Source of the DNA: Cyanobium usitatum str. Tous
Lineage (GTDB): Bacteria; Cyanobacteriota; Cyanobacteriia; PCC-6307; Cyanobiaceae
NCBI RefSeq assembly: GCF_003011885.1
Contig: NZ_PXXO01000002.1
Coordinates: 1 to 64,000 of the forward strand
DNA: 64,000 nucleotides
Direction of reading: 5' to 3'
The stretch's first letter is position 1; every line of letters begins with the position of its first letter. Of this stretch, positions 8,847 through 17,681 are shown piece by piece. The notes below the pieces were generated by a model that saw only the letters and a list, made by a program, of their open reading frames with translations, did not search any database and was not told the DNA's origin. The position numbers and the translations under genes were made by a program.

Positions 8847-9496
8847 ACACACTTGCCGCCAGCGGCGTTGATCACCACCTCATCGCCGAGCTTCACGGCT
8901 GAGAGCAGGAGCTTCAAATCTGGCTCGGCCACGTTCACGCAGCCGCCGGTCACCTTTTGGCCGATGCGGTTGTTGTTGCTGCCGTGAATGGCGAAGCTGT
9001 ACCAGCGAAACTTGCCGTCGTAGGTGTTGAAAGCAAAGGGCTGCTTGACGCTGTCCACCGGCTCCAGGCTTACGTAGCCGCTGCCGTATTCGCCGTTTTC
9101 GCCATCGCCGTCGAAGTCGATGGCGTTCATGTTGGTAAAAAGCGTTTTGCGCAGCTCGGCTTCGCTCTTGCCCGACTTGGCGACCAGGCCTGGATCCATC
9201 ACGAAGGTGTTGCCGCTGAGGATGGCATTCACCCGGAAGCGGCCCAGGGGTGTGTAGCCCTCCTCGAAGCGGCTGCCGGCGCAGGTGATGCCGTTGCGGC
9301 CGAAACCCACCTTAAAAATGGTGCGGTCCTCACCCCGTGGCAGCACCCCGAAGCTCCTGGAGGGATCCTTTGGGTCGAGCTCGATCCGGATGGGACCAGT
9401 AACGGCGGCCGGTCCTGGCTTGGCTTGCTTGTTGGTGCCGCAGCCGAACAGCCCCGTAGCCAGGGCGAGCAGAGCGAGTGTGGAGAAAGGGCGCAT
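8828..9496 (-). CDS. L,D-transpeptidase-like lipoprotein (YkuD fold)
   Basis: A 222-residue lipoprotein. The signal peptide ends in the lipobox LFGC with Cys19, so it should be anchored at a membrane. The C-terminal part has the YkuD signature: His171 in AIHGSNNNR and Cys186 in TGGCVNV. In most L,D-transpeptidases the cysteine motif is SxGC(I/V)R; here Asn replaces the Arg, so catalysis is likely but altered. The start is the ATG at 9496, preceded by AGGAG; the frame extends further upstream without homology and would destroy the signal peptide. The NTF2-like gene lies 19 bases upstream on the same strand, so both are probably one transcript. Confidence 0.85.
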   Translation of the reverse strand: MRPFSTLALLALATGLFGCGTNKQAKPGPAAVTGPIRIELDPKDPSRSFGVLPRGEDRTIFKVGFGRNGITCAGSRFEEGYTPLGRFRVNAILSGNTFVMDPGLVAKSGKSEAELRKTLFTNMNAIDFDGDGENGEYGSGYVSLEPVDSVKQPFAFNTYDGKFRWYSFAIHGSNNNRIGQKVTGGCVNVAEPDLKLLLSAVKLGDEVVINAAGGKCVQDEQL

Positions 9497-9515
9497 CACG
9501 GCTCCTGCAGCTGCC

Positions 9516-9935
9516 TCAGCCCACAAAGCGCTTGTAAAGCCAGCGCACAAAGCCGCCGAGCACAGGCACCGGTCCGAAGGTGGGGCCCACGAAGTCGAAG
9601 TAGTCGCGGTGGTCGCAGATCTTGCCCTCGCTGTTGAAAAGCAGCCGGGAGGTACCTGGATACACAAACTCAATGCCCTTGATCTTCAAACCCATCTCCC
9701 ACTCCACGAAGGCCGAATTGGCTTCGATCGCAATCGCGCCGGGGGTGAGGTAGGTGTCGTCACAGCGTTTCAGCAGGCCCTCCTGGGCTTTGATGTAGGC
9801 CGAAATGCCATCTCTCTCCTGGGTGGGATCGCTGAAGCGCACGTCCTCGGCGTAAAGCTGCCGCCATTGCGCCTCGCTCGGGCCGGGGGCGCCGTAGGGC
9901 TTGTTGAACAAGGCGCGCAGCTGGGCAGCTTCCAC
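9516..9935 (-). CDS. NTF2/SnoaL-like protein
   Basis: A 139-residue protein with a nuclear transport factor 2-like pattern: an N-terminal helix, LYAEDVRFSDPTQERDGISAYI, a central strand NSAFVEWEMGLKIKG and GKICDHRDYFDFVGPTFG near the end. Proteins of this fold bind small ligands or act as isomerases; the specific role is unknown. The GTG at 9935 is the best start, giving VEAAQLRALFNKPYG. It lies just upstream of the L,D-transpeptidase-like lipoprotein on the same strand. Confidence 0.75.
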   Translation of the reverse strand: MEAAQLRALFNKPYGAPGPSEAQWRQLYAEDVRFSDPTQERDGISAYIKAQEGLLKRCDDTYLTPGAIAIEANSAFVEWEMGLKIKGIEFVYPGTSRLLFNSEGKICDHRDYFDFVGPTFGPVPVLGGFVRWLYKRFVG

Positions 9936-10160
9936 CGCGGGTAGATCAAGGGCTCAACCCAGGATGCCGCAGGCCTGGTGGTGCGCAAAGGTCTAGGGCG
10001 ACATCCGTGCTGGGCGCCTTTGCTCTCAAGTTTCGGAAATTTTGATTTGATCAGTTTTCATGGTCAAATCATTCGGATTCTGCCTATTTTATCATGGAGC
10101 AAAGGGCTTGGGGGCTCCAAAGTCGACTAGGATGGCTGAGCTCGCAATAATTCAATTAAT
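9936..10160. other. Divergent intergenic region
   Basis: About 225 bases between the minus-strand NTF2-like gene and the plus-strand glycosyltransferase. It is AT-rich from 10030 to 10160 (TTGATTTGATCAGTTTTCATGGTC and similar), as expected for promoters in both directions, but I cannot fix exact boxes. Confidence 0.35.
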
Positions 10161-10916
10161 TTGACGACCGTTAGCGTCATTACTCCGACCAGGCTTTTGC
10201 CTGATCGATTGCCTATGCTGAGCAAGCTTAATCGTAGCCTGAACGAAAATAATTGCAGCATTGAACATGTGATTGTCGTTGATGGCAACGACCTCGAAGC
10301 CCTGCCTGCTGAGCTTGCAGCCAACGCCACAGTGATTGCTTCTGCTCGGCCGATTGGTCAGGCGGCAGCGCGCAATCTTGGCCTGCTTGTTGCTCGGGGT
10401 GAGTGGATAACCAGTGCTGATGACGACGACTGGCTTTACCCCCATTCCATCGACAAGCGCCTGGCCGCAATCAATGGCCAGGCAGGGGCCCAGTGGGCAG
10501 CCGGTTATTGCACTGATGATCTCAAAAATGATCCTGCCATCGTGGCCGCTGGGCCATGCCTAGCGGGTGATGTCTGGCGAGCCTGGCCATCCCCCCATGA
10601 CAGCATTCCCCTGGGGCCAACAACCCTGCTTGTGCAGGCTGCCCTACTCAAGCGTGTCGGTGGCTGGATGGGCCTGCCACAAGGTGAAGATGTAGGCATG
10701 ATGATCGCAGTTACAAGTAGTGCTCCAGGCGTACTTATTTCTGATTACGTCTATCACATACGCCTACATGTTGGCCAGATGACAAAGTCGGCTTGGTTTG
10801 ATGATTTGGAGCTTTTATCGCGCCGATCTGCTTGGGAGCGCGGTCAAACCATCCTTTCTCAGCAGCTTGCAAGTTCATCAGTGCCGCTGATTCGCCAGCG
10901 CATTGCCACTCTTTGA
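10161..10916 (+). CDS. Family 2 glycosyltransferase
   Basis: A 251-residue GT-A fold glycosyltransferase: VSVITPTRLLPDRL at the N terminus, ARPIGQAAARNLGLLVARGEWITSADDDDWL with the metal-binding acidic motif, and GEDVGMMIAV as the likely catalytic region. The acceptor is unknown. The start appears to be TTG at 10161; there is no ATG or good ribosome site, so the exact start is uncertain. It abuts the GH57 gene, with which it probably forms an operon. The 5' part is AT-richer than its neighbours, a mild sign of separate origin. Confidence 0.88.
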   Translation: MTTVSVITPTRLLPDRLPMLSKLNRSLNENNCSIEHVIVVDGNDLEALPAELAANATVIASARPIGQAAARNLGLLVARGEWITSADDDDWLYPHSIDKRLAAINGQAGAQWAAGYCTDDLKNDPAIVAAGPCLAGDVWRAWPSPHDSIPLGPTTLLVQAALLKRVGGWMGLPQGEDVGMMIAVTSSAPGVLISDYVYHIRLHVGQMTKSAWFDDLELLSRRSAWERGQTILSQQLASSSVPLIRQRIATL

Positions 10917-10929
10917 CTATCTCAAACCT

Positions 10930-12381
10930 GTGAGCAACCCCTCCCTGCCGCCGATCGCTGGCCGCGAAGCAGAAATCCTCGCCCTGGTGCAGCAGCAGCA
11001 GTCTGTATTTCTGCCCACCACCAATCTCAAGCTGGAGCAGATTCGTTCAGGCTTCGCCTGTGCCCTGCACATGCACCAGCCCACGATTCCAGCCGGTGTC
11101 AATGGAGAGCTGATCTCCCACCTCCAATACATGGTTGAGCATCCCGGCGAGGGTGACAACCACAACGCTGAAGCCTTCGCCCATTGCTATCGGCGTTTGG
11201 CCGACATCATCCCCCAGTTGATTGCTGAGGGCGCCAATCCGCGGATCATGCTGGATTACTCCGGCAATTTGCTGTGGGGATTCCAGCAGATGGGTCGCCA
11301 CGACATCCTCGAGGCGCTGCAGCGGCTGGCCTGTGATCCTGCCCTTCAACCCCATGTGGAGTGGCTCGGCACCTTTTGGAGCCATGCCGTGGCCCCCTCC
11401 ACGCCAATCCCCGATCTCAAGCTGCAGATCCTGGCCTGGCAGCATCACTTTGCGGCCATGTTTGGCGATGCGGCCCTGCAGCGGGTGAAGGGTTTCTCGC
11501 CGCCGGAGATGCATCTACCCAACCACCCAGACACGCTCTACGAATTCATCAAGGCCCTGCGGGAGTGCGGCTACCGCTGGCTGCTGGTGCAGGAGCACAG
11601 CGTTGAAAATCCCGATGGTTCTGCCCTCAGCCAGGAGCAGAAACTGGTGCCCAACCAATTGGTGGCACGCAGCTCCAGCGGTGAGGTGGCCTCGATCACG
11701 GCGCTGATCAAAACCCAGGGCTCCGACACCAAGCTGGTGGGTCAGATGCAGCCCTACTACGAAGCCCTGGGGCGTGGCCCCATACCCCTTGGCGGCATAT
11801 CCGTGCCGGCCCTCGTCTCCCAGATCGCCGATGGCGAGAACGGTGGCGTGATGATGAACGAATTCCCCCAGGCCTTCATCCAGGCCCACCAGCGCATTGC
11901 CGCCGAGGGCGTTGGTGCTGGCACGGTGGCGATTAATGGCAGCGAATATCTCGAGTTGCTCGAGGCCGCCGGGTTGTCTGCCGGCGACTATCCGCCGATT
12001 CAGGCGGTGCAGCAACACAAGCTCTGGCAGCAGCTGGGCGAGACACCCAACTCTGCAGATGTTGAGGCGGCCATCGCCGAGCTCCAGGCCCGTGATCCCT
12101 CCTTCTCGATGGCAGGTGCCTCCTGGACCAACAACCTCAGCTGGGTGGAGGGCTACGCCAACGTGCTGGAGCCGATGACCAGCCTCAGCGCCGCCTTTCA
12201 CCAGCACTTCGATCCCCTGGTGGCGGCCGATCCCTCAGTTACCCAGACCCAGCCCTACCAACAGGCGCTGCTGCATCTGCTGCTGCTGGAAACGAGCTGC
12301 TTTCGTTACTGGGGCCAGGGGGTCTGGACCGACTACGCCAGCGAGATTCACCGGCGCGGCGTCGTCAGCTTGGGCGCTTGA
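10930..12381 (+). CDS. Glycoside hydrolase family 57 protein
   Basis: A 483-residue GH57-type protein from the GTG at 10930 (a TTG at 10903 would add 9 residues and overlap the previous gene by 14 bases). The HQP motif of GH57 region 1 appears in ALHMHQPTIPAG, and VKGFSPPEMHLP fits the region holding a catalytic Glu. GH57 enzymes act on alpha-glucans as amylases, branching enzymes or glucanotransferases. Its placement directly after a GT2 gene suggests a shared role in glucan or cell-surface polysaccharide metabolism, which is inference. Length is near the smaller GH57 members. Confidence 0.85.
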   Translation: MSNPSLPPIAGREAEILALVQQQQSVFLPTTNLKLEQIRSGFACALHMHQPTIPAGVNGELISHLQYMVEHPGEGDNHNAEAFAHCYRRLADIIPQLIAEGANPRIMLDYSGNLLWGFQQMGRHDILEALQRLACDPALQPHVEWLGTFWSHAVAPSTPIPDLKLQILAWQHHFAAMFGDAALQRVKGFSPPEMHLPNHPDTLYEFIKALRECGYRWLLVQEHSVENPDGSALSQEQKLVPNQLVARSSSGEVASITALIKTQGSDTKLVGQMQPYYEALGRGPIPLGGISVPALVSQIADGENGGVMMNEFPQAFIQAHQRIAAEGVGAGTVAINGSEYLELLEAAGLSAGDYPPIQAVQQHKLWQQLGETPNSADVEAAIAELQARDPSFSMAGASWTNNLSWVEGYANVLEPMTSLSAAFHQHFDPLVAADPSVTQTQPYQQALLHLLLLETSCFRYWGQGVWTDYASEIHRRGVVSLGA

Positions 12382-12387
12382 GCGGCA

Positions 12388-13053
12388 CTACCAAGGCAGC
12401 ACCTCGCCGTTGGCGTGCCAGAAGCCACCGCTGGTTGCCAGGCTGAGAGCATCGATGCGGGCCAGCAGGCCCCGCACCGCCTCCTCGGGGCTGATGCCCT
12501 GGGGGTTGAAGTTGACCATGCGGGTGCGCACCAGCCCCGGATGGAGGAGTGCCACGGCGATGCCGCGGGGCCGTAGGTCTATCGCCAGGGATCGCCCCGC
12601 CATGTTCAACGCCACCTTTGACATCCGGTAGCCGTAGGAGGAGCCGGAACTGTTGTCGTCAATCGAGCCCATGCGGCTGGTCATCAGCGCCAGCTTGGAA
12701 CCGGGCTGCAGATTCGGCAGCAGGGCGGCCACGAGCCGCAGGGGCGCCAATGCATTCACCTCAAACTGTCGCCTGAGGCTGTCGCTGTCGAGATTTTCCA
12801 GGCGGTTGCCTTCGAGGATGCCGGCATTGAGGATCACCCCGTCAAGCGGCTGGCCAGCTAGCCGTTGCACCAAAACAGCAAGATCGGCTTCAGCGGTGAG
12901 CTCGATTCCGGCCTCGAGGCGCACCCCCAGCGCCTCCAGTTCTGGCGAGGGAGTGCGGCAGACGGCGATCACCTGATCGCCGCGGGCCTGTAGTTGTCTG
13001 CAGTACTCGAGGCCGATGCCGCGGTTGCTGCCGGTAACTAGGAAAGTTGGCAT
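12388..13053 (-). CDS. Short-chain dehydrogenase/reductase (C-factor-like)
   Basis: A 221-residue SDR with the nucleotide-binding TGSNRGIG at residues 7-14, the NAG motif in LNAGILEGN, catalytic Ser in MTSRMGS and Tyr/Lys in YGYRMSK. It resembles C-factor/CsgA-type SDRs. Substrate is not evident. The start is the ATG at 13053. It ends 7 bases from the convergent GH57 gene, leaving no room for a classical terminator. Confidence 0.9.
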   Translation of the reverse strand: MPTFLVTGSNRGIGLEYCRQLQARGDQVIAVCRTPSPELEALGVRLEAGIELTAEADLAVLVQRLAGQPLDGVILNAGILEGNRLENLDSDSLRRQFEVNALAPLRLVAALLPNLQPGSKLALMTSRMGSIDDNSSGSSYGYRMSKVALNMAGRSLAIDLRPRGIAVALLHPGLVRTRMVNFNPQGISPEEAVRGLLARIDALSLATSGGFWHANGEVLPW

Positions 13054-13098
13054 TGCTGGCCTGCGCAGTTGCTCAAGACTGGCTGATTCAAGCCAGCA

Positions 13099-13908
13099 TC
13101 AGCGCCGTCCGTTGACGATCACCGAGTTGCCGCTCCCCCCAGCCGTACCAGGCAGGGCTGGCACCACGGAGGTCTGGCCATCCCACTTGTCGAGGAAGAG
13201 CTTGTAGAGCACCTGATCATCGAGGCTTGAGTTGAGCGTTTCGTAGCGCTTGGCTTCCTGCTCGGCGATCAAGACCTCGGTCTGGGCACGTAAGAGCTGC
13301 TGCTCGGCAATTTGTTTCTGTTCGATCGCGGCGCGGTATTCCTCGGCGATTTGCAGGCCGGTGAGATCGAGTCCCTGCACGCTCACATAATCAAATTTGC
13401 GCAGTTCCTCGGCCACCTTCTCCTGCACCAGCTCCGAAATGGAGTTCCATTCGGTGGCAATAGTCACCAACTCATACTGGGAAAAGACTGATTTGAGTGC
13501 CTTCAGTAGCGATGGTTGGATTACGCGGGGATAGATCTGCTGGTCATCGGTGGCGATCGTCTCGTATATCCGCCCCGCTTCTGCGGGCTTCATGGCGTAC
13601 TTCACCGTGGCGGTGGCCTGGATCACCTGGAGATCCTTGGTGAGAGTCGAAAACTGCTCCGGTCGCACCTGGGTGCGCACGTCAAATAGCGAAGTGTTCT
13701 GCACCAGGGGGGCCTTGATGTTGGCGCCGGGGCTGCGGGGGGTACCGGTGACCTTGCCCAGGGTTGTGACAACGGCCACGTTGCCGGCCGGCACGATGAA
13801 CACGGTTTGGCTGAGCAGAATCGCGATGCCCACCAACACGGCCGCAATCAGGCTGAGGGTTGCTCCAGGACCATCGGGACTGCCAGCTGAGCGAAGGGGC
13901 GACTGCAT
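13099..13908 (-). CDS. SPFH/prohibitin-family membrane protein
   Basis: A 269-residue protein with an N-terminal membrane anchor (residues about 14-38, LSLIAAVLVGIAILLSQTVF) followed by an SPFH domain (VPAGNVAVVTTLGKV...) and a long charged helix (EEYRAAIEQKQIAEQQLL...) as in prohibitins and HflC. Such proteins form ring scaffolds at membranes and often regulate FtsH. I chose the ATG at 13908; a TTG at 13959 would overlap the upstream racemase gene by 25 bases and add a non-homologous leader. It may be co-transcribed with the racemase pair upstream. Confidence 0.85.
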   Translation of the reverse strand: MQSPLRSAGSPDGPGATLSLIAAVLVGIAILLSQTVFIVPAGNVAVVTTLGKVTGTPRSPGANIKAPLVQNTSLFDVRTQVRPEQFSTLTKDLQVIQATATVKYAMKPAEAGRIYETIATDDQQIYPRVIQPSLLKALKSVFSQYELVTIATEWNSISELVQEKVAEELRKFDYVSVQGLDLTGLQIAEEYRAAIEQKQIAEQQLLRAQTEVLIAEQEAKRYETLNSSLDDQVLYKLFLDKWDGQTSVVPALPGTAGGSGNSVIVNGRR

Positions 13909-13934
13909 GAAGGGGCCATTACCAATTGCGAACC

Positions 13935-15014
13935 CTAGGCAGGTCCGCCGATGAAACAACGGCTCACAAATGGAGATGTCATCGCCCGCAGCAGGCTGCT
14001 ATAGCTCACCTGGAAGCGCTGTTCATCGCCCGGCGCCAACGCCTCTGCCGCTCCGCTCACCACCAAGTGGTCGCTGGATGCGCCCTCGATGTTGATCCCA
14101 GGGGCACTAAGACCGGCCGGATCGGCATCCTGTTCGCCCAGGGCAAGTAGCGCTCGCATGGCCATGGGTTGGTCTGGTTGCTTTTGGGGAGCGACTGGCC
14201 CATTGGCAAAACTGGTGCAGTGACGCGTTCCCCAGGCACGGCTTGGCTTGCGCTTGGACTCGATCACCTCTGCCACCAGGGTGATGGCATCTGTGTACAG
14301 CCCTGGTATAGCTGTGCGGCTGAGAGGCTCTCGCCCCAGCAGTAGGGCCTCGCCAAGGCGCAGGTGGTTGATGCGGCCCCGATCGCCGCCACCTGTCAAC
14401 CAGGGAAGATTGGCCGAATTACCTCCCGAGCACCACTCGAGCCTGATGCCAAAACGCCTTTCCAGGGCTTCGATCAGACGCGATAGTTCGCCCATATTCG
14501 CTTCATCTGGGGCAACGCCGTTTTGACAGCCCAGATTGGTGCCGATGCCCACCAGCAGCAGGTTTGGCAGGGCAAGGGTAAGTAACACCATCGCCTCAAG
14601 GTCTGCCGCGAGAATTCCCTCGCGCAGATCCCCTAACTCCACCATCAGCAGCACCCCATGGCGCACCCCCTGGCAATGCGCTGCCGCTGCCAAGGCCTTG
14701 AGCACCACCGCCTCGCTGTTGCAGCTAATCGCCGCATGGGCCACCACCCGATCCACCTGGCTGAGCATCGGCGAGCGAATCAGCAGCAGGGGCACACCAA
14801 GCTCGCAGCGGCTAAGCGATTCGATTGATTCGATTCGCGATTCACCGATGGAATGCACCCCTGCCGCCACCCAGGTGCGCACAATTTCTGGCAGGCCCAG
14901 GGTTGCCTTGCTCACCCCGGTCACCTTGATTCCTTGGCGGGCAAGCCGATTCACCATGGTGGTGGCGTTGTGCTGCAGGTGCTCGAGATGAATCTCCAGC
15001 CGCGGTGCGCTCAA
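13935..15014 (-). CDS. Alanine/ornithine racemase-family PLP enzyme
   Basis: A 359-residue fold-type III PLP protein. The first strand and PLP lysine occur in GIKVTGVSKATLG (Lys36 approximately), followed by GVHSIGESRIESIESL, a phosphate-binding SGGNSANLPWL and RLGEALLLGREPL, all typical of the alanine racemase N-terminal domain in the alanine/ornithine racemase branch. It likely racemises an amino acid; the substrate is unknown. Its ATG overlaps the stop of the DUF1611 gene by 4 bases, so the two are coupled and probably act in one pathway. Confidence 0.87.
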   Translation of the reverse strand: MSAPRLEIHLEHLQHNATTMVNRLARQGIKVTGVSKATLGLPEIVRTWVAAGVHSIGESRIESIESLSRCELGVPLLLIRSPMLSQVDRVVAHAAISCNSEAVVLKALAAAAHCQGVRHGVLLMVELGDLREGILAADLEAMVLLTLALPNLLLVGIGTNLGCQNGVAPDEANMGELSRLIEALERRFGIRLEWCSGGNSANLPWLTGGGDRGRINHLRLGEALLLGREPLSRTAIPGLYTDAITLVAEVIESKRKPSRAWGTRHCTSFANGPVAPQKQPDQPMAMRALLALGEQDADPAGLSAPGINIEGASSDHLVVSGAAEALAPGDEQRFQVSYSSLLRAMTSPFVSRCFIGGPA

Positions 15015-16153
15015 AGCTGGCCGTCAGTTGATGTACACAACTCGGGGAAAGCCCGCAGCACCATGGCTACTAGGGCAGAGGCAGGTCGGCTCACCGCATC
15101 GGTAACAGGAATGGCGAGCTCGGCCGCATAGAGGGCGATGGCCGCACTCACCTCGGCGTCATTCATGCCCTCGTGGTTGAGGGTTAGGCCGATTACCCGC
15201 GTTGGCGCGAAGGATTCGATCAGGCGAATTTCGCTTGCAGGCGTGGGCATCGGCATAAACGGAAAGTCGCTCAGCTGCCGCCGTGCCGGTGCGTGCTGCA
15301 ACACCACCGCCTGGGGCTGGCTGCCCCGCAGGATGAAGCTGGAAGAGAGGTAGGCGGGATGGCTGAGGGCCCCTTGGCCTTCAATCACGATCACCGCAGG
15401 TTTTTCCGTGCAGTAGGCCTCCACCACTGCGGCCTCCACCTCCCCTGAGCAAAACTGCGATGGAATGGCATCAAGGGGAATGCCATAGCGCCCCCCTTGA
15501 ATCAAGCCGGTTTGCCCCGTGCTCACCAAAACGGAGCGGATACCGCTGGCGTTTAGGGCTTGAACCAGAAGCGTGGCCGTGGTGCGCTTACCGATGGCGC
15601 CATCGGTGCCAAGCACGGCGATTCGAATGCAGCGTGCCTTGGCGATCGAGCCATTGAACAGGCGCAGATCCTTCAGCGCGGCTGGACGACGCACATCCCG
15701 GATTGACACCTGATGACGTTTGGCCGCTAGGGCAAATTCACTGTCGTCATTAAGGAATTCGCGCATGCCGCTGACCAGGTTCAGGCCAGCTGCCATGGCC
15801 AGCAGCAGAGCCCGGCGATCGTCTTTGCCATAGAGGCCATCTGCAGGTGCCATGCCATAGATGAAGCTGCTGGCGCGGGGCCCTGGCAAGGCAAGGGCCT
15901 CATCTAGATCAGCCACGATGGGTATGCCGTTGCTGATGCCGTCTAGTAGCAGGCCTGCATCAACACCAGCTGATTGGCTATCAATAATGGCCCTGATTTC
16001 AAAGGCCTCACAGAAGCGCACGAGGCCGTGGGCGGTTTTGCCGTCGAGCCCTGCGAAGTTTCCCTCGCAGTAGACAACTGCAGCCGATTTCACCGCACTG
16101 AGATGCGGTGAAATCGAAATGGTCAGGTCGTTGACCTGTTTTAGAAATGCCAA
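15011..16153 (-). CDS. DUF1611 (DgcN-like) protein with P-loop domain
   Basis: A 380-residue DUF1611 protein. The N-terminal domain has VVYCEGNFAGLDGKTAHGLVR, and the C-terminal domain has the P-loop GTDGAIGKRTTAT and IEGQGALSHPAY. DgcN, a studied relative, acetylates D-glutamate and works with an epimerase. Here the coupled partner is a PLP racemase rather than the enolase-type epimerase I would expect, which points to D-amino-acid metabolism with a different second step. TTG 16153 gives the full frame; the GTG at 16093 (VKSAAVVYCEG) is a good alternative close to where homologues usually begin. Confidence 0.85.
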   Translation of the reverse strand: MAFLKQVNDLTISISPHLSAVKSAAVVYCEGNFAGLDGKTAHGLVRFCEAFEIRAIIDSQSAGVDAGLLLDGISNGIPIVADLDEALALPGPRASSFIYGMAPADGLYGKDDRRALLLAMAAGLNLVSGMREFLNDDSEFALAAKRHQVSIRDVRRPAALKDLRLFNGSIAKARCIRIAVLGTDGAIGKRTTATLLVQALNASGIRSVLVSTGQTGLIQGGRYGIPLDAIPSQFCSGEVEAAVVEAYCTEKPAVIVIEGQGALSHPAYLSSSFILRGSQPQAVVLQHAPARRQLSDFPFMPMPTPASEIRLIESFAPTRVIGLTLNHEGMNDAEVSAAIALYAAELAIPVTDAVSRPASALVAMVLRAFPELCTSTDGQL

Positions 16154-16246
16154 ATAAGCCAGGACCCATCATTTACCCAGGCTTGAAAAAAGTCTAAGGT
16201 GTTGATTTCAGGGCTCAGAATTGGCCGCTGGAGGGCATGGATAAAT

Positions 16247-17266
16247 TCACTCTAGGACGCTTTCTGCTTCTAGGGGGTCAGCCAGTATTTCGGCGATCTG
16301 GTTTCGGCCATTGCCCTGCGCCAGGATTAGGGCCCGTTCGGCCCGAAGCAGCGCATCAAGGGCCTGGCGATCGGCTGGGGCAAGCAGGGTCAGGCCGCCA
16401 CTGGCCGATAGCTGGTGGCCGCTGGTCGAAAAGACGCCCCGCAGCTCGCTGATGCCAGTGCGAATGGCATCGGCCCGCTCCATGGCTGTAGCAAGTTCAA
16501 CATTCACCATCAATAGGGCGAATTCCTGGTCACCGGTTTGGCCCACCAGGTCCTGCTCGCATAGCTGGGAGCGCAGTAGGGCGGCAAAGTCTACAAGCGC
16601 CCGATCAGAGGCCTCCAGACCCCAGCGGTTCTTGATCTGGTCGAAGTGGTCGAGCTGCAGGGCCAGCACGGCCAGGTTTTCGCCTGCCTGGCGGGCCCGC
16701 AGCAGCTCAGGCTCAGCTTGCTCCAGGAAGTTTGCTCGGTCTGCTAGCGCGCTGACTGGATGCACCGTGGTGAGTCGACGCAGTTCAAGCTCACGCAGCA
16801 CCAGCTGGGCCAGATCCTCGAGCAGTCGCACCTGGCTGGCGCTGAAGTGGCGCGGCAACCGGTCGATCACGCACAGGGTGCCCAGGTTGTGGCCGTCACG
16901 ACTCTGCAGCGGTGTGCCTGCGTAGAAGCGCACCTTTGGGTCCTGAGTCACCAGGGGATTGGTGCAGAAACGCGGGTCTAGGTGGGCATCTGGCACCACC
17001 AAGGTTTCATCACCGGCAATGGCGTGGGCGCAAAAGGCCATCTTCCGCGGCGTTTCGGTGCTGTCTATGCCGTGGTGGGCAAGGAACCATTGGCGGTCGC
17101 CATCCACCAGGGAGATGAGCGCGATCGGGGTTTCCAGCACAGTCGAGGCGAGCCGCACCAGTCGCTCAAAATGCTCATCTCCTGGATGGTTTAGTACCCC
17201 CAGCCGCTCTAAATCCCTTTGGCGCTGGGATTCATCCGCCGGAATCGGGTAGTCGGGATACGGCAT
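16247..17266 (-). CDS. GAF-GGDEF sensor protein, degenerate active site
   Basis: A 339-residue protein from the ATG at 17266 (MPYPDYPIPADESQR); an ATG at 17332 would add 22 residues. A GAF domain (about 28-170, FERLVRLASTVLETPIALISL ... VRFYAGTPL) precedes a GGDEF domain (about 195-330). The active-site loop reads QTGDQEF where active diguanylate cyclases have R(G/D)GG(D/E)EF, so cyclase activity is doubtful and the domain may bind GTP or act as a receptor. GAF probably senses a small ligand or light-absorbing cofactor; the Cys in FCAHAI is a conventional position in this GAF type. Confidence 0.85.
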   Translation of the reverse strand: MPYPDYPIPADESQRQRDLERLGVLNHPGDEHFERLVRLASTVLETPIALISLVDGDRQWFLAHHGIDSTETPRKMAFCAHAIAGDETLVVPDAHLDPRFCTNPLVTQDPKVRFYAGTPLQSRDGHNLGTLCVIDRLPRHFSASQVRLLEDLAQLVLRELELRRLTTVHPVSALADRANFLEQAEPELLRARQAGENLAVLALQLDHFDQIKNRWGLEASDRALVDFAALLRSQLCEQDLVGQTGDQEFALLMVNVELATAMERADAIRTGISELRGVFSTSGHQLSASGGLTLLAPADRQALDALLRAERALILAQGNGRNQIAEILADPLEAESVLE

Positions 17267-17360
17267 GTGCTTCGCCCATAATGCCAATACTAGGAAGTCT
17301 TCGGCCCGCCAACCGGACTTCACAAGGGCCATGATTTAGCTGTTGCCAACAGCCCTTCCC

Positions 17361-17681
17361 ATGGCCCTCTACCAAGAAAGCTGTGTTCCCTGCCGCGATG
17401 GGGCGCCGCTCCTGGATGCCGCTGAACTGGCCGAATTGTTGCCCCACTTGCCCGGTTGGGTTGTTGTGGATGGACACCACTTGCAAAAGGCCTGGAGCTT
17501 CGCTGATTTTCAGCAAGCTCTCGATTGGCTCAACCGGGCTGGAGCGATCTGCGAAGCGGAGGGTCACCATGCCGAATTCAGCCTTGGCTGGGGTCACGCA
17601 AGCGCTGAGGTGTACACCCACAAGGTGGATGGCCTAACCAGAGCTGACGCAGTTTTGGCCGCCAAACTTGATGGGGCTTAG
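17361..17681 (+). CDS. Pterin-4-alpha-carbinolamine dehydratase
   Basis: A 106-residue member of the PCD/DCoH family: LPGWVVVDGHHLQKAWSF, then EAEGHHAEFSLGWGHASAEVYTHKVDGLTRADAVLAA, which carries the His-His and the later His of the active site. It recycles oxidised pterin cofactors or, in cyanobacteria, may serve folate/molybdopterin metabolism. The start is the ATG at 17361. Its stop overlaps the convergent mutarotase gene by 4 bases, and it diverges from the GGDEF gene. Confidence 0.9.
   Translation: MALYQESCVPCRDGAPLLDAAELAELLPHLPGWVVVDGHHLQKAWSFADFQQALDWLNRAGAICEAEGHHAEFSLGWGHASAEVYTHKVDGLTRADAVLAAKLDGA

Noticed and set aside
9497-9673. Upstream extension of the L,D-transpeptidase-like gene
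   Set aside because: It would put 59 residues before the lipobox signal peptide and overlap the NTF2-like gene.
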